This document shows positions 11,429-12,623 of a stretch of 12,623 nucleotides of DNA, piece after piece. Position 1 is the stretch's first letter. Each line of letters begins with the position of its first letter. Under the pieces are notes generated by a model. It worked only from the letters and a program-made list of their open reading frames with translations. It was not told where the DNA came from and ran no database searches. This stretch comes from Candidatus Gottesmanbacteria bacterium (GTDB lineage Bacteria; Patescibacteriota; Microgenomatia; JACPZF01): assembly GCA_016195615.1 (NCBI GenBank), contig JACPZF010000031.1:1-12623 (forward strand). Reading direction: 5' to 3'. The position numbers and the translations under genes are program-made.

Positions 11429-11456
11429 TTGACTTCGTAGCACAATGTGCTACAAT
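11429..11456 (+). promoter_or_regulatory. Promoter of the BrnT-CopG operon
   Basis: TTGACT (11429-11434), 16-nt spacer and TACAAT (11451-11456) with an upstream TGC (extended -10). The string TGTGCTACAAT is identical to that of the FAD operon promoter. Transcription should start near 11463, giving a leader of only about 6 nt before ATG 11469. A perfect palindrome covers the spacer and -10. Confidence 0.65.
11437..11453 (+). promoter_or_regulatory. Operator-like palindrome over the toxin-antitoxin promoter
   Basis: GTAGCACA at 11437-11444 and its exact reverse complement TGTGCTAC at 11446-11453 flank a single A. The 8-bp arms overlap the spacer and the first half of the -10 box. Type II antitoxins with a ribbon-helix-helix bind such sites to repress their own operon, so this is the likely binding site of the downstream CopG-type antitoxin. 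This function is inferred. Confidence 0.6.
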
Positions 11457-11468
11457 AGTTTCTACACT

Positions 11469-11735
11469 ATGGTTCTGGTAAATGGTCTTATTTGGGACGA
11501 TTGGAATAAAAATCATATTGCCGATCATAAAATTACTATCGAGGAAGTAGAAGAAGTATGTCATGGAAACCATAGGATGAGAGAAAGTTACCGAAAGAGA
11601 ATTTTAATTACCGGCAGAACAAAAACAAAAAGGTTTCTTGCTATTGTCTTATCGCCTGAGAATAGAAACTTGAAACTATACGGTAATGGAATTTATTATG
11701 TTGTGACCGCTTTTGAAAAGGAGGTGAAACTATGA
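11469..11735 (+). CDS. brnT: BrnT-family toxin
   Basis: An 88-residue protein matching the BrnT pattern: LIWDDWNKNHIADHKITIEEVEEV at the N-terminus (the usual WD..N..H...H.i..eEv.ev), a central RKRILITGRTKTKRFLAIVLSP, and a C-terminal YYVVTAFEKE. BrnT toxins are RelE-like ribonucleases that inhibit translation and pair with a DNA-binding antitoxin. An ATG at 11445 would add 8 residues, but it lies in the operator and upstream of the predicted transcription start, so I choose ATG 11469. Its stop overlaps the next start (ATGA, 11732-11735). In classic brnTA the partner is BrnA; here the partner looks more like the CopG antitoxin family, a pairing also consistent with this toxin type. Confidence 0.8.
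   Translation: MVLVNGLIWDDWNKNHIADHKITIEEVEEVCHGNHRMRESYRKRILITGRTKTKRFLAIVLSPENRNLKLYGNGIYYVVTAFEKEVKL
11718..11726 (+). promoter_or_regulatory. Strong Shine-Dalgarno of the antitoxin gene
   Basis: AAGGAGGTG lies 5 nt before ATG 11732, within the end of the BrnT gene. It is the only near-perfect Shine-Dalgarno I noticed in the window, and it serves an internal operon gene. It shows that the organism uses anti-Shine-Dalgarno pairing, although most first genes lack such a site. It could favour antitoxin over toxin synthesis. Confidence 0.75.
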
Positions 11736-12019
11736 AGAAAACAAAATCAACCATACCTAATAAATCAGTTTTTAAAGATCGGAAAAGAGAGGCTGACTAT
11801 TGGGAAAAACATTTTGATCGGGCATGGAGTGATAGTAAATCCATTAACGTTAAATTTGCCAGGAACCTATCGGAAACACTGAATATCCGTTTAGATATGG
11901 AAACTCTTAACGATGTCAGAAACCAGGCCAGAAAGAAAGGTCTGGGGCCTACGCAACTTATCAGAATGTGGATTATGGAGAAAATTGATGGTAAACATCT
12001 ACAAACAATGGGTGTATAA
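11732..12019 (+). CDS. CopG/BrnA-type ribbon-helix-helix antitoxin
   Basis: A 95-residue protein with the layout of the CopG antitoxin family. It has an N-terminal part with DRKREADYWEKHFDRAWSD (residues 16-34, the typical E.dfWe...d pattern), which probably wraps the toxin. The C-terminal ribbon-helix-helix is SETLNIRLDMETLNDVRNQARKKGL (47-71, NIRLD being the DNA-contacting strand), followed by GPTQLIRMWIMEKI (72-85). It should neutralise the BrnT-like toxin and repress the operon at the palindrome at 11437-11453. The start overlaps the toxin stop by 4 nt with a strong Shine-Dalgarno, so the genes are coupled. Here the toxin gene comes first, as in brnTA operons. Confidence 0.8.
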   Translation: MKKTKSTIPNKSVFKDRKREADYWEKHFDRAWSDSKSINVKFARNLSETLNIRLDMETLNDVRNQARKKGLGPTQLIRMWIMEKIDGKHLQTMGV

Positions 12020-12172
12020 AGGTAAACTAATAATAGGCTTGATACAAATCATCTTTGGAGCATATTGACAGTTCAGATTGAAATGGCTCCCCCTAATGGA
12101 CGCTATCCGAACGAGCTATAAGTAAAATTAACTCTTTACAATCGCCTAAAAATCGACTATTATCCGACTACT
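12020..12172 (+). other. Intergenic region before the Fic gene
   Basis: About 150 nt without a gene. It holds one copy of the imperfect direct repeat GCTATYCRAACGAGCT (12104-12119), whose other copy is at 11405-11420, and the Fic gene promoter at 12135-12163. I see no terminator hairpin with a T tract after the antitoxin gene. Confidence 0.5.
12135..12163 (+). promoter_or_regulatory. Promoter of the Fic gene
   Basis: TTTACA (12135-12140, 5 of 6), a 17-nt spacer and TATTAT (12158-12163, 5 of 6) end 9 nt before ATG 12173. The predicted leader is only 2-3 nt. No Shine-Dalgarno is present. Confidence 0.55.
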
Positions 12173-12623
12173 ATGTTTAATCCAAAATACACCATAACAA
12201 ATCAGCTGCTGACAAATATTAAACGTATAAATTCATTGGTTTTAAACCTTAACAACCAGCATTTTCCCAATATAGTTCTACTTGAATTTGAAAAAACTGC
12301 CCAAGTCGTATCTACGTATGCCTCAACCAGCATTGAGGGCAACCCCCTTCCACTAGCAGAAGTTAAAAAAATACTTAAATCAACGCCACAAAATGTCAGA
12401 GAAAGTGAAAAAGAGGTGCTTAATTACAATGAAGCCTTAAAAAGGCTTAGTGAGAAAATTAAAAAAAATAAGGTCTCGTTATCTCTTGAGCTCGTTCTTG
12501 GCATTCATCAACAAATAATGAAAGACCTGCTGCCGGTTTATGAACAGGGAAAGTTAAGACAAAAACCGGTTGTAGTTAATAATCAAAAAACAGGACAAGT
12601 TGTATTTCTGACGCCAGACGCGC
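12173..12623 (+). CDS. Fic-family AMP-transferase-like protein, class II, N-terminal part
   Basis: The first 150 residues of a protein that continues beyond the window. Residues 51-57 (STSIEGN) fit the (S/T)xxxE(G/N) inhibitory helix of Fic proteins; its N-terminal position defines class II. Glu55 would block the ATP gamma-phosphate site and keep the enzyme inactive until relieved. The following part (EKEVLNYNEAL, residues 80-90; LSLELVLGIHQQIMKDLLP; GKLRQKPVVV) agrees with the Fic_N and early Fic core pattern. The catalytic HPFxxGNGR loop lies outside the window and cannot be checked. Fic proteins modify target hydroxyls, usually with AMP; the target is unknown. It lies after a toxin-antitoxin operon but has its own promoter. 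Confidence 0.8.
   Translation, partial: MFNPKYTITNQLLTNIKRINSLVLNLNNQHFPNIVLLEFEKTAQVVSTYASTSIEGNPLPLAEVKKILKSTPQNVRESEKEVLNYNEALKRLSEKIKKNKVSLSLELVLGIHQQIMKDLLPVYEQGKLRQKPVVVNNQKTGQVVFLTPDA

Noticed and set aside
11445..11468. ATG 11445 as the start of the BrnT toxin
   Set aside because: It is in the middle of the operator palindrome and upstream of the predicted transcription start; ATG 11469 matches the family N-terminus.

Overview
The window looks like a piece of a moderately AT-rich genome from the Candidate Phyla Radiation (Patescibacteria), most likely a Microgenomates-type lineage. That is an inference from gene content (DUF2298/YYY membrane proteins beside a second large GT-C-like membrane protein, a FAD oxidoreductase, tiny Cys-rich membrane proteins) and from palindromic repeats written into reading frames. 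TGA ends several genes, so the standard bacterial code is used. No tRNA, rRNA, CRISPR array or replication origin was seen.

Layout. (1) 1-660: the right end of an IS3-family transposase runs into a 5'-truncated metallo-beta-lactamase-fold gene. (2) 666-1326, minus: a PIN-domain toxin with a 54-aa overlapping upstream gene, probably its antitoxin. (3) 1354-8342, minus: a cell-surface/membrane cluster. In transcription order it holds a FAD-dependent oxidoreductase, a ~713-aa polytopic membrane protein, a DUF2298 (YYY) membrane protein now split into two frames, and a secreted SGNH hydrolase. (4) 8401-10284, plus: a small membrane-anchored four-cysteine protein and transcription terminator Rho. 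(5) 10298-11335, minus: an unrecognised protein with two membrane segments. (6) 11469-12019, plus: a BrnT-like toxin and CopG-type antitoxin operon. (7) 12173-end, plus: the N-terminal part of a class II Fic protein.

Two patterns stand out. First, the membrane cluster (about 2.8-7.7 kb) is riddled with palindromic elements, mostly inside coding sequence and mostly in frame. They include four elements with the order ATTCTGG/CCAGAAT/ATTCTGG/CCAGAAT; a related ATTGC/GCAAT element that has one of the first kind nested in it; a family of 26-nt hairpins with compensatory base changes; and two further 85-105 nt palindromes. One element coincides with the frameshift in the DUF2298 gene, and another supplies the stop codon and last residues of its neighbour. 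I saw no such element in rho, the flanking toxin-antitoxin genes or the Fic gene. Second, most first genes of transcription units have a -10-like hexamer ending exactly 6 nt before the ATG and no Shine-Dalgarno sequence, which predicts leaderless mRNAs. The internal toxin-antitoxin operon genes instead have Shine-Dalgarno sequences.

The window does not show a clear new multi-gene defence system. Its novelty is the dense, nested, translated palindromic elements, the leaderless initiation pattern, and a few uncharacterised proteins.
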